A stretch of 19,366 bases of DNA, taken from positions 1 through 19,366 of the forward strand of contig JARKQP010000180.1 in the NCBI GenBank assembly GCA_029974875.1, given 5' to 3'. The translations under genes were made by a program, and so were the position numbers. Positions 7,306 through 16,264 of this stretch are shown piece after piece. The notes beneath the pieces are model-generated. The model saw only the letters and a list, made by a program, of their open reading frames with translations. It was not told the DNA's origin and did no database searches. How positions within the stretch are numbered: position 1 is the stretch's first letter; each line of letters opens with the position of its first letter. Source of the DNA: Mobilitalea sp. Lineage in GTDB: Bacteria; Bacillota_A; Clostridia; Lachnospirales; Lachnospiraceae.

Positions 7306-7330
7306 CATTATAAGGAGGATAATTGTTTCT

Positions 7331-10300
7331 GTGATGGATGGGATTAATTTCTATATAAATTCACCGTTTCGGATAATTGTATTACTTATCTTAATTGCAC
7401 TGATTATTTTTATACTGGTTTTATTGTACCTGAGATTTAGCCATATCGGTAAGAGGGTGCACTTTCAGGAGCCTTTTGCCGGCGAGGATATAAAGTATGG
7501 TCCATCGGTATGGGAAAGCCAGATGACGCTGCTTGCCGAGAGCCATAAGGAGGTAAGCCTGTTCAGGTACAATTTTGTCCTGGATGATTATAATCAGGTC
7601 GCTTATAAGAAATTAAATAAAATCCGCAACACGATTTCGGAGCTTTCTACGGACATCATTTCCTTGATACCGGCTGCCCGTTGGTTATTTGACAATTACC
7701 AGATGATGTATCGTGAGATAAAAAAAGTCCGTACCTCGGGCAACAGCTATGAAGTGCTGCCAATCCTAAAGGCAAAGGAGTGCCGGGGCTTCCCAAGAAT
7801 TTATGTGGTTGCGAAAAAGATGGTTGCGCTGTCCCAGGGACATCTCGGAGAAGAAAATATCCAGGTAATGCTGAATGCATACCAGCAGGTCATACCCTTA
7901 ACAGATAAGGAGATCTGGGTATTGCCGGAGATACTTGGCTTTTGCCTTCTGGAAAATATCATTGAAATGTCAGAGGAAATTATCCATGTGATTGATGTGA
8001 AATCAAAAGCTGACCGGTTTGTGCGGGAAAGGCTGGATAAATCCCATAGCGATTACAGGGGGGATATTACACCCTTACTGACAAAGCTGGATCCAGGTCT
8101 GGCAAATGATTATTCCTTCCATTCCCATGTGATTTACCTGCTAAAGAACATGTCGGTCAATGATTTATTAATACAAAGGTATATTGAATACCATTTTGGG
8201 ACAAAGGGAAGACAGCTGAGGGCTTCGGCCATCTTCATGGAAGAAGGAAAGATAGAGTCCTTTTTAGAAACAAATATCCGTGCCCTGATCGTCAGCCTCA
8301 GGGACATCAATGAGGTGGATGAGGAGAAATTCTTTGAACAGTATTCCTGCCTGGAGAAGATCCTTTCCAGTGACCCGGCAGGCATCTATGCAAAGATGGA
8401 TCCGGAGGCCCGGGGAATGTACCGTGAGGTGGTTGTGAAGCTGTCCCTTAAGTACCATATCGGCGAAGAGAAGATTGCTTCCGACTGTCTGGAGCTGGCA
8501 GTGAAGGGGAATGAAGCGCTGCATCAGTCCCACCATGTGGGTTCTTATCTTCTGGGGAGCGGATATTCCCTATTAAAAGCAAAGGTTTTAAATAAACCGG
8601 AATCAAATTCTGTCGGAAGGCATAAAAACAGCAAGGGCTTTTTATATTTTGCTTCCCTCTTTGTGATCCTTGGGCTGATCTGCGGGCTGATCGCCTATAT
8701 CCTATACCGCACTACGGCAGACGACCGGGTCCTTTATAATTTTGTGATCCTGCTGGTCGGCTTGCCATTAACCTTAAGCATAGCGATGGAGCTTAACAAC
8801 TTCATTTTCACGAGGAGGATTGCAGTAAAGAAGATCCCTTCCCTGGATTATCTGAGAGATATTCCGGATTCCGCCCGGACATTTATTGTAATGCCCGTGA
8901 TCATTTCCTCAAAAAAACAAGGCCTTGAATATATGAAGAGGCTGCAAAAGCATTATTTGGCAAACCAGCAGCCAAACCTGTTCTTTGCCCTGCTGGTGGA
9001 TTACGAAGATGCGCTGGAGCCTTTCCTCCCAAAGGATGAGGAAATCACGGCTGCCCTGATCCAGAGGATGAAGGAGCTGAATGAACTATATCCCGGCGAG
9101 CATCAGAGGTTCTCCCTATTCTTCCGGTACCGGAGGTTTAATAAATCTGAAAACTGCTATATGGGCTGGGAAAGAAAAAGAGGAAAGCTGGAGGAGTTTA
9201 ATAACCTGTTGAATGGAGTACCAAAGGATTCCACCACCTTTTCCGGCATATGGTGTGACGAGGAGATACTTGAGACATTCCGCTATGTAATCACCTTAGA
9301 TGCGGATACGAATCTGCTCAGGGACAATGCGGCAAAATTAGTCGGCTTAATTGACCATCCCCTAAACCAGCCTGTTCTGGACGAAGCAAACCGTAAGGTC
9401 AAGGAAGGCTATGTCATCATCCAGCCCTCTGTCCGCAACCATATTGTGGATAAGCAGGGGAGCCGGTTTGCGGAGCTCTTTGGCGGACAATCAGGCCTGA
9501 CGCATTACGGTGCAGTGATTTCTGATATTTACCAGGATATTTTTAATGAAGGAATATATATCGGTAAGGGTATCTATGATGCGAAGGCCTTCCATAAGCT
9601 GTTAAATAATACAATACCGGAAAATTCAGTGCTGAGCCATGATCTATTGGAAAGCTGCTATGCCAGAACCGCATTTTCCAGTACTGCAAAAATTATGGAT
9701 ACCTTCCCGAGCAGCGTGATTTCCTTTGCAAAGAGGGAGCATCGCTGGATCAGGGGGGATTGGCAGCTCCTGCCCTGGATTTTCACCGGGAAGAAGCTTG
9801 GGAACAGGAGCCTGTGTGCCCTGGCAAGATGGAAGATATTTGATAACCTGAGGCGCAGCTTTGTACCCTTAAGTAAGGTACTGGTAATCCTGATCAATCT
9901 GCTCTGGTTTCCGGGAGCCTATTACCTCTGGCTCCCACTGGTGTTCTTTTCGGATATCTTCCAGATCCTTGTGCTTTTAGTTGCAGTAATAACCCAGAAG
10001 ATGCTCCGCCCTAAGCTGGCACTTGTTTATAAGGGCTTTTTCAGGGAATTGGGCGTGCTGTTTGAACGGGCATTCTTAGAGTTTGCAATTACTCCTTACC
10101 GGGCTTATATCGCTACGGATGCAATGCTGCGTACCTTATACCGCCTGCTGGTCAGCAAGAAGAATCTACTCCGCTGGAATACGGCGGAAGCGGTGGATTC
10201 CTCTATTATTAATACGGTGAAGGGATATTTCCTTATGATGTGGACATCCTTTCTGCCGGCGGTTGCCTTACTGGTCATATTATGTAAGGACAGGCGGACC

Positions 10301-13300
10301 CTGGGTGTGCTCCTTCTCTACACCATTGTTGCTTTTATATGGATGATCTCCTTTTACCTTGCTTACGGCATCAGCCAGCCAGGAGGAAAGGTATCAGAAA
10401 AGGAGAGGGAAGAAAGCCAGAAGCTGCTACAGGATACCGCAAGGAGAACCTGGCAGTTTTTTAAGGACTTTTCAGTGAAGGACAACAATTACCTGTGCCC
10501 GGATAATTGCCAGATGGGACAGGATTACCGCATACGGCAATCGATAAGGGTGAGTGACAAAACCTCGCCGACGAATATCGGGCTCCAATTCCTTTCGATC
10601 CTTTCTGCAAGGGATTTCGGTTATGAGACCATCAGCTCCACGGTAGACCGTCTTGAGCAGCTGATGGATACGGTGCAGAAGCTGCCAAAGTGGAGAGGCC
10701 ATCTGTACAACTGGTATGAAATAAAAACACTGGAGATTCTTAATCCTGCTTATATTTCAACCGTAGACAGCGGTAATTTCCTCGGGCATATGGTTGCGCT
10801 AAAGAACGGTCTGCAAAACCAGCTGGACCAGCCGGTCTTAACAGAGCTGATGATAAGGGAATTAAATAATACCATAATAAGGAGTAAGTATCCCCTGACT
10901 AATTTCCTCCAAATAGACGGTAATCTGGTGATTGGGGAGTTCCTGGAAAAAATCAAGGAAATATGGGAGGAAATTAATAACCGTCCCCTGAGTCCGGAAG
11001 AGGACCATTACTGGATTTACCAGCTACAGGGCAACATTGAAAACATGGTAAATGAAAGCATATCCCTTAAGCTTAAGGAAATGAAGCTGGCTTCCTGCCC
11101 GGCCTTACGGGAGCTGGCGGAGCAGGAGAATAAATATGCTGTCAGCCTGGTCAACCGGATCAGGACAATCTGCAACAGGATAGATAATTTATTGGATAAT
11201 GCGGATTTTGGGTTCTTATTTGACCATAAGAGGCTGCTGTTCCATATCGGTTACCATGTGGATTCCCAGACATTGGATGCGGGCTGCTATGACCTGATGG
11301 CATCAGAATCAGCCCTGACCAGCTTTTTGGCCATTGCCAAGGGAGAGGTGCCGTTAAAGCACTGGTATAAGCTGGGAAGACCCTACACCATAGTAAATGG
11401 GATCCCCTGCTTTGTCTCCTGGAGCGGTACGATGTTCGAATACCTGATGCCGGGGCTGGTCATGAAGAACTATGAGGGCTCCGTATTTTCAGAAACCTTC
11501 CAGGCGGCAATACTGCAGCAGATAAAATATGCGAAGGAGGCTGGTATCCCCTGGGGGATTTCAGAATCCCAATATTACCGCTTCGACTTAAATTCGAATT
11601 ACCAGTATAAGGCCTTCGGAGTACCAAAGATCAGGCTGCAGCCGGTCCGTAAAAATCCTCTGGTGGTGACGCCCTATGCAACGATGCTGGCCCTGGATTA
11701 TGTATGGGAGGAGTGTATCTCAAACCTGGGGCGCTTGATGGATATGGGAGCCTATAGTGATTACGGTTTTTTTGAAGCCGTAGATTTTAACCTGCCAAGC
11801 TCCACGGAAATGACGCCCTATTGCATTGTCAGATCCCATATGGCCCACCATCAGGGCATGATTTTGGTAGCCATTAATAATTACCTCCACCACGGCATTA
11901 TGAGGGAGCGGTTCCACTGCGAAATCATGGTCATGGCTGCCCAGGTGCTGCTGGAGGAAAAGCGCCAGTCTAATTTAATCTCCCTGGCAAAACGGGGCTA
12001 TACCATCAAGATCGGGAAGCCGCTGTTTCGGGAGGAGGGCTACAGCAAGCGGTATGTGGGTGACGTTGCGCCCAGCATTCCGGTGGCAAATATCTTATCA
12101 AATAACCGGTATTCCCTGATGATCACCTCGGACGGGGACGGCTTTTCAAAATACGATGACCTTATGCTGTACCGGTGGAGGCCGGACATCTATGCGGATA
12201 CTGGCCACTATATTTATATTAAAGACCAGACCTCCGGCAAGGTATGGAGCAGCTCCTACCATCCAACCAGAGTGCAGCCGGATGAATACCAGGTGATCTT
12301 TGCGCCCCACCAGGCGGAATTTATCAGGAGGGACGGGAATATCTCGACCCAGACCCTGGTCAGCTTAGACCCAGACCATTCCGTTGAGATCCGTAAGGTA
12401 TCCCTGACAAACCATACAGGCAATGAGAGAAAATTCGAGCTTACCAGCTATCTTGAGCTTGTCGGTGATACCCATCTTGCAGAAATGAGCCATCCGGCCT
12501 TTAATAAATTGTTCCTGGAAAGTGAATACCTGGAGCAGCATGGAATATTCCTTGCAAAGCGGAGGAGCAAAAAGGGAGAGCAGCCATATCTGATCCATAT
12601 GGTGAGGACGGGGACAAAGCTTCCGGTACAGGTGGAATATGAAAATGACAGAAAGAAATTCATAGGAAGAAACCACACCCTTGCAAATCCGGAGTCCGTT
12701 ATGAAAAGCATCACCTTCTCGGGCCGTTCCGGTTTCTGCAATGACCCCATTATGAGCCTAAGGGTAAAGCTTATGCTCGCCCCGGGAGAAACGGTATGTG
12801 TATCCTTTGTTACCGGGGTATGTGAAAGCAGGGACGAGGCAATCAGGCTCAGTGAGGAGCTGAATGTCTGCTACCGTATTGATGATATTATGGAGAAATT
12901 CCGCCTGCAAAAGGATATAGAGCTGAAATACCTGGAAATGACCCGTTCCCAGATGAATGCGTTCCAGGATTTGATCAGCCCCATCTTTTACCCTTCCGTC
13001 GCCTACCGCGGACCGGAGGAGAGAATCAGGAGAAACTTCAAAAACCAGAGCTTCCTATGGAGATTCGGTATTTCGGGAGATAATCCGATTTTACTGCTCC
13101 GGGTTAGGACTGTGGAAGAGGAGGGTATCATCAAGGATGTCTTAAAGGCCTATGAATACCTGCGGTTGAACCGGGTTATGGTAGATCTGGTTATTTTAAT
13201 TGAGGCAAAGCACGGATACCTTCAGGAGGTAGCCGATTTCATTAATGACATGACCAGCTCCATGCGGATCCATGAGCAGGAAAATAACAGACCCAGCTTT

Positions 13301-13438
13301 TTCTTAATATACACCTATCAAATGATCCCTGCCGAGATAGATTTGCTTTATACCGTAGCAAGGGTTGTATTTTCAGATAAAACAGGGGTTTATTTCAGGA
13401 CTGTAAGGGAAAGTACGCCGGAGCTGACGGAGGAATAA
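7331..13438 (+). CDS. Cyclic beta-1,2-glucan synthase, GT84/cyclisation chain (N-terminal part of a split NdvB/Cgs)
   Basis: This chain should use UDP-glucose to build and cyclise beta-1,2-glucan at the cytoplasmic membrane. From GTG 7331 (AAGGAGG 12 bases upstream; ATG 7334 also possible; the open frame extends to ATG 7172 without a ribosome site) it has 2035 residues. These are a membrane anchor (about 13-36), a long N-terminal region, two membrane helices (about 436-490), and a GT84 transferase (about 515-830) with D657-A-D659 as nucleotide-sugar site and H804-R-W806 in EHRWIRGDWQL as the QxxRW-like motif. Membrane helices follow at about 846-894 and 964-1016. A glucoamylase-like domain (about 1030-1540; the GH189-type cyclisation region of CGS, MAHHQGMI) and a GH94-like beta-supersandwich (about 1570-1850) complete the chain. 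It ends where one-chain synthases of about 2800-2900 residues continue into the phosphorylase part, which is encoded 20 bases downstream. The first ~500 residues are the least certain. Confidence 0.92.
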   Translation: MMDGINFYINSPFRIIVLLILIALIIFILVLLYLRFSHIGKRVHFQEPFAGEDIKYGPSVWESQMTLLAESHKEVSLFRYNFVLDDYNQVAYKKLNKIRNTISELSTDIISLIPAARWLFDNYQMMYREIKKVRTSGNSYEVLPILKAKECRGFPRIYVVAKKMVALSQGHLGEENIQVMLNAYQQVIPLTDKEIWVLPEILGFCLLENIIEMSEEIIHVIDVKSKADRFVRERLDKSHSDYRGDITPLLTKLDPGLANDYSFHSHVIYLLKNMSVNDLLIQRYIEYHFGTKGRQLRASAIFMEEGKIESFLETNIRALIVSLRDINEVDEEKFFEQYSCLEKILSSDPAGIYAKMDPEARGMYREVVVKLSLKYHIGEEKIASDCLELAVKGNEALHQSHHVGSYLLGSGYSLLKAKVLNKPESNSVGRHKNSKGFLYFASLFVILGLICGLIAYILYRTTADDRVLYNFVILLVGLPLTLSIAMELNNFIFTRRIAVKKIPSLDYLRDIPDSARTFIVMPVIISSKKQGLEYMKRLQKHYLANQQPNLFFALLVDYEDALEPFLPKDEEITAALIQRMKELNELYPGEHQRFSLFFRYRRFNKSENCYMGWERKRGKLEEFNNLLNGVPKDSTTFSGIWCDEEILETFRYVITLDADTNLLRDNAAKLVGLIDHPLNQPVLDEANRKVKEGYVIIQPSVRNHIVDKQGSRFAELFGGQSGLTHYGAVISDIYQDIFNEGIYIGKGIYDAKAFHKLLNNTIPENSVLSHDLLESCYARTAFSSTAKIMDTFPSSVISFAKREHRWIRGDWQLLPWIFTGKKLGNRSLCALARWKIFDNLRRSFVPLSKVLVILINLLWFPGAYYLWLPLVFFSDIFQILVLLVAVITQKMLRPKLALVYKGFFRELGVLFERAFLEFAITPYRAYIATDAMLRTLYRLLVSKKNLLRWNTAEAVDSSIINTVKGYFLMMWTSFLPAVALLVILCKDRRTLGVLLLYTIVAFIWMISFYLAYGISQPGGKVSEKEREESQKLLQDTARRTWQFFKDFSVKDNNYLCPDNCQMGQDYRIRQSIRVSDKTSPTNIGLQFLSILSARDFGYETISSTVDRLEQLMDTVQKLPKWRGHLYNWYEIKTLEILNPAYISTVDSGNFLGHMVALKNGLQNQLDQPVLTELMIRELNNTIIRSKYPLTNFLQIDGNLVIGEFLEKIKEIWEEINNRPLSPEEDHYWIYQLQGNIENMVNESISLKLKEMKLASCPALRELAEQENKYAVSLVNRIRTICNRIDNLLDNADFGFLFDHKRLLFHIGYHVDSQTLDAGCYDLMASESALTSFLAIAKGEVPLKHWYKLGRPYTIVNGIPCFVSWSGTMFEYLMPGLVMKNYEGSVFSETFQAAILQQIKYAKEAGIPWGISESQYYRFDLNSNYQYKAFGVPKIRLQPVRKNPLVVTPYATMLALDYVWEECISNLGRLMDMGAYSDYGFFEAVDFNLPSSTEMTPYCIVRSHMAHHQGMILVAINNYLHHGIMRERFHCEIMVMAAQVLLEEKRQSNLISLAKRGYTIKIGKPLFREEGYSKRYVGDVAPSIPVANILSNNRYSLMITSDGDGFSKYDDLMLYRWRPDIYADTGHYIYIKDQTSGKVWSSSYHPTRVQPDEYQVIFAPHQAEFIRRDGNISTQTLVSLDPDHSVEIRKVSLTNHTGNERKFELTSYLELVGDTHLAEMSHPAFNKLFLESEYLEQHGIFLAKRRSKKGEQPYLIHMVRTGTKLPVQVEYENDRKKFIGRNHTLANPESVMKSITFSGRSGFCNDPIMSLRVKLMLAPGETVCVSFVTGVCESRDEAIRLSEELNVCYRIDDIMEKFRLQKDIELKYLEMTRSQMNAFQDLISPIFYPSVAYRGPEERIRRNFKNQSFLWRFGISGDNPILLLRVRTVEEEGIIKDVLKAYEYLRLNRVMVDLVILIEAKHGYLQEVADFINDMTSSMRIHEQENNRPSFFLIYTYQMIPAEIDLLYTVARVVFSDKTGVYFRTVRESTPELTEE

Positions 13439-13458
13439 GCCCGAGAGGAGGAAGATAG

Positions 13459-15867
13459 TTGGAAAATATAATACCGGGTTCACATCAATTTTTTAATGGG
13501 TTTGGAGGGTTTATTGAAGATGGACGGGAGTATGAAATTGTCCTGGAGGGAGAAAACAGGCCTCCTGCCCCCTGGATCAATGTGGCAGCGAATAAAAATT
13601 TCGGCTTTCAGATCTCGGAGTCCGGAGCTGGATTTACCTGGGCCTTTAACAGCAGGGAGAATAAGATAACGCCCTGGTCAAATGATCCGGTCAGCGACAA
13701 AGCCTCGGAGGCAATCTATATCCTGGATGAGGTCACAGGCGGGCTGATGACGCCTGCCTCCCTGGGAAGGATGGACAGGGGCAAATATTTGGTCCGTCAT
13801 GGCTTTGGATATTCCAAATTCCTCCATGAGGAGGAGGGCGTCCACTCGGAGCTGACGGTATTTGTTCCCAGTGATGAGCCGGTGAAGCTTTGGCAGCTGA
13901 ACCTGACAAACCAGACGGAGCATATGAAGTATTTCCGCTTAAGCTATTACGCGGAATGGGTTTTGGGTACCGGGAGGGAGCAGACTGGTCCTTACATCCT
14001 GACGGATTACGATAACGAGCATGAAATCCTGAGTGCAAAAAATATATATACCTTTGGTTTCCAGAATTACCGGGCCTTCCTTTTTTCCAATGAAGCGGTA
14101 ATCGGGTACTCGGGGGACCGTCGTGAGTTTTTTGGAACCCACGGGGATTACCAGGACCCGGAGGGCGCGGATACTAAGCTTTCCTGCCATACGGGGGTAT
14201 GCTATGATCCCTGCGGAGTCATACAGGTGTCCTTAGCAGTAGCGCCAAAGGAAAGCAAGCAGGTCATCTTTGGCTTAGGCTATAGCAATGATATGAATGA
14301 AATCCGCAGGATCAGGTATAAGTACAAGGATCTGGCAAAGGTCCAGTGCGAGTATAACCGCTTGAAGGACTATTGGGATAACATCCTGGGCGTAGTTAAG
14401 GTGAAGACCCCGGATCCGGCAATTGATATTATGGTAAATGGATGGCTCCTATATCAGACAATCTCCTGCAGAATTAATGCGAGAACAGCCTTTTACCAAT
14501 GCGGCGGAGCCTACGGATACAGGGATCAGCTGCAGGACACCCTGTCCCTGACCTTTACGGAGCCGGAGGCACTAAGAAAGCAGATCCTCATTGCCTGCAG
14601 CCGGCAGTTTGAGGAGGGGGATGTCCAGCACTGGTGGCATCCTCCGACAGGAGTCGGGGTAAGGACCAGGATTACGGATGATTTGCTTTGGCTTCCCTAT
14701 GCAGTAGCAGCATATATAAAAAGCACACAGGATGGGAGTATCCTGAATGAAATGGTGCCATATATTAAAGGCCCGGTTCTGGAGCCACATCAGCATGAGG
14801 TTATGTTTACGCCTGAGGTTTCGGAAATATCAGAAAGTGTCTATGAACATTGTAAGAAGACAATCCAGATCACGCGCCATGGAGAGCACGGCCTGCCCCT
14901 CATGGGTGGCGGGGACTGGAATGACGGAATGAATGAGGTTGGAAAGGACGGCAAGGGAGAAAGTGTATGGCTTGCATGGTTTTTCTATACGGTGCTGGGA
15001 GAGTTTATACCGCTATGCTATAAGCAGAATGAGCAGGATTATGCTAAGGAGCTGGAGGCAAGAAGGGAAGCGCTGCTGGAAAGTATAGAGGAGCATGCTT
15101 GGGATGGGGAATGGTATTTGCGTGCTTATTACGATGACGGAACCAAGATAGGCTCGAAGGAGAGTGATGAATGCAAGATCGACTCCATCAGCCAGTCCTG
15201 GAGTGTTATATCAGGAGGAGGGAAAAAGGAGAGAGCCCTGCAGGCAATGCAGTCCGCATGGCGCTATCTGATCAGGGAAGAGGAGTCCATATCGCTACTG
15301 CTTGCTCCGCCCTTTGATAAGACCCCGAGAAGTCCCGGCTATATTAAGAACTATATTCCGGGTATCCGTGAAAATGGAGGGCAATATACCCATGCAGCGG
15401 TATGGCTTGCAATTGCAACCACCATGCTTGGGGAGTATCATATGGCCCATAAGCTGTTTTCCATGCTAAATCCCATTCACATCACGGCAAACCGTAAGGA
15501 TGCCCTGCGTTATGAAAAGGAGCCCTATGTAATGATTGCAGATATTTCCTTAAGTCCCCCCTATACGGGAAGAGGGGGCTGGAGCTGGTATACCGGCTCT
15601 GCAGGCTGGATGTACCAGGGGCTGCTACAATGGTTCCTCGGACTTAGAAAGGAAGGGAATCAGTTAATCATTGACCCGGCCACCCCGGAAGGGTTCGGAG
15701 AATATACCATGGAATACCGGTTCGGTGAATCACTTTATATAATCAAGGTGGAAAGCCGGAGCAAGGGAATTATGACAGTGGATGGTATTACTATGGACGG
15801 GGAAAGGATAGAAGGAAATCGTATTTTATTGGTTGATGATAAGAAGGAACATGTAATAACTGTATAA
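13459..15867 (+). CDS. GH94 phosphorylase chain of the split cyclic beta-1,2-glucan synthase
   Basis: In one-chain synthases this domain phosphorolyses the growing glucan and so sets its length. The 802 residues match the C-terminal part of NdvB/Cgs closely in order and wording: NGFGGFIEDGREYEIVLEG, PAPWINVAANKNFGFQISES, NSRENKITPWSNDPVSDKAS. Then come the (alpha/alpha)6 catalytic barrel with GGAYGYRDQLQDTL (about 349-361), GGGDWNDGM with the general-acid Asp in D486-W-N-D489, ENGGQYTHAAVW (638-649) and WSWYTGSAGWMY (about 706-718), the conserved phosphate-side elements. The catalytic residues appear intact. There is no signal peptide or membrane segment, so it is cytoplasmic and probably works with the membrane chain. 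The start TTG 13459 follows GAGGAGG (13446-13452) after a proper TAA of the upstream gene, so this is a real separate gene, not a frameshift. Alternative: a stand-alone beta-1,2-oligoglucan phosphorylase; lengths and synteny favour a split synthase. Confidence 0.92.
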   Translation: MENIIPGSHQFFNGFGGFIEDGREYEIVLEGENRPPAPWINVAANKNFGFQISESGAGFTWAFNSRENKITPWSNDPVSDKASEAIYILDEVTGGLMTPASLGRMDRGKYLVRHGFGYSKFLHEEEGVHSELTVFVPSDEPVKLWQLNLTNQTEHMKYFRLSYYAEWVLGTGREQTGPYILTDYDNEHEILSAKNIYTFGFQNYRAFLFSNEAVIGYSGDRREFFGTHGDYQDPEGADTKLSCHTGVCYDPCGVIQVSLAVAPKESKQVIFGLGYSNDMNEIRRIRYKYKDLAKVQCEYNRLKDYWDNILGVVKVKTPDPAIDIMVNGWLLYQTISCRINARTAFYQCGGAYGYRDQLQDTLSLTFTEPEALRKQILIACSRQFEEGDVQHWWHPPTGVGVRTRITDDLLWLPYAVAAYIKSTQDGSILNEMVPYIKGPVLEPHQHEVMFTPEVSEISESVYEHCKKTIQITRHGEHGLPLMGGGDWNDGMNEVGKDGKGESVWLAWFFYTVLGEFIPLCYKQNEQDYAKELEARREALLESIEEHAWDGEWYLRAYYDDGTKIGSKESDECKIDSISQSWSVISGGGKKERALQAMQSAWRYLIREEESISLLLAPPFDKTPRSPGYIKNYIPGIRENGGQYTHAAVWLAIATTMLGEYHMAHKLFSMLNPIHITANRKDALRYEKEPYVMIADISLSPPYTGRGGWSWYTGSAGWMYQGLLQWFLGLRKEGNQLIIDPATPEGFGEYTMEYRFGESLYIIKVESRSKGIMTVDGITMDGERIEGNRILLVDDKKEHVITV

Positions 15868-15881
15868 GAATTATTGTGAAA

Positions 15882-15911
15882 CGGGTACGAAGTATATATG
15901 GATCGTACCCG
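15882..15911 (+). terminator. Probable terminator of the glucan synthase operon
   Basis: CGGGTACGA (15882-15890) pairs perfectly with TCGTACCCG (15903-15911) around a 12-base loop. The tail CTTCCTTTATCATTT is pyrimidine-rich but not a clean T run. It lies 15 bases after the stop codon. Confidence 0.65.
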
Positions 15912-15930
15912 CTTCCTTTATCATTTCCAA

Positions 15931-15959
15931 TTGACATAGGTACAAGTAAGGAATAAGAT
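15931..15959 (+). promoter_or_regulatory. Possible promoter in the 400-bp gap
   Basis: A perfect TTGACA (15931-15936), 17 bases and TAAGAT (15954-15959) form a plausible sigma-A promoter. It would read through the inverted repeat at 16045-16092 towards the DUF975 gene or make a short RNA. The second promoter at 16125 fits the DUF975 gene better. Confidence 0.35.
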
Positions 15960-16044
15960 AGAGCTTAGTGACGTTTTCATATTGACCGGCTTCGTAGCTG
16001 TTTGCAGTTCCTGTATTTGTTAGAGTGCTCTTTATCCTAAATAT

Positions 16045-16092
16045 ATTTGTATTAAAGAATATTGTAGAATATAATGCGAATTTAATACAAAT
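16045..16092. repeat. Perfect 12-bp inverted repeat upstream of the DUF975 promoter
   Basis: ATTTGTATTAAA (16045-16056) is the exact reverse complement of TTTAATACAAAT (16081-16092), 24 bases apart. It is all AT-rich, so chance is more likely than for a GC-rich arm, yet the match is perfect. Confidence 0.6.
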
Positions 16093-16102
16093 TTAATGCG
16101 AA
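16072..16102. promoter_or_regulatory. Paired TAATGCGAA direct repeats, possible operator
   Basis: TAATGCGAA occurs at 16072-16080 and again at 16094-16102, start to start 22 bases, about two helical turns. Relative to the promoter at 16125-16153 the copies centre near -84 and -62, positions typical of activator sites. No regulator is identified. Confidence 0.4.
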
Positions 16103-16124
16103 AACCGCCAAGTTTTGATAAAAT

Positions 16125-16153
16125 TTGACTGATGGTTTATGATTTGTTATACT
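16125..16153 (+). promoter_or_regulatory. Promoter of the DUF975 gene
   Basis: TTGACT (16125-16130), a 17-base spacer and TATACT (16148-16153) match sigma-A consensus at ten of twelve positions. Transcription would start near 16160, leaving a leader of about 105 bases. A second TATAAT at 16203-16208 has no good -35 box. Confidence 0.6.
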
Positions 16154-16264
16154 CAATATGAGTCCGTGATTAATGGTATGATTCAATATCTTTTGCATAC
16201 TATATAATCGATAGGATGATGTGGGTCATAGCATGCATATTTATTATGATAGGGAGGATAAAGT

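Noticed and set aside
7172..7330. A 53-codon N-terminal extension of the glucan synthase from ATG 7172
   Set aside because: There is no ribosome site at 7172, the stretch holds a GC-rich hairpin and the AAGGAGG site, and the membrane anchor begins just after GTG 7331.
13430..13470. Frameshift or nonsense mutation splitting one synthase gene
   Set aside because: The upstream frame ends cleanly after a domain boundary, and the downstream gene has its own GAGGAGG and TTG at normal spacing. This fits a true gene boundary better.
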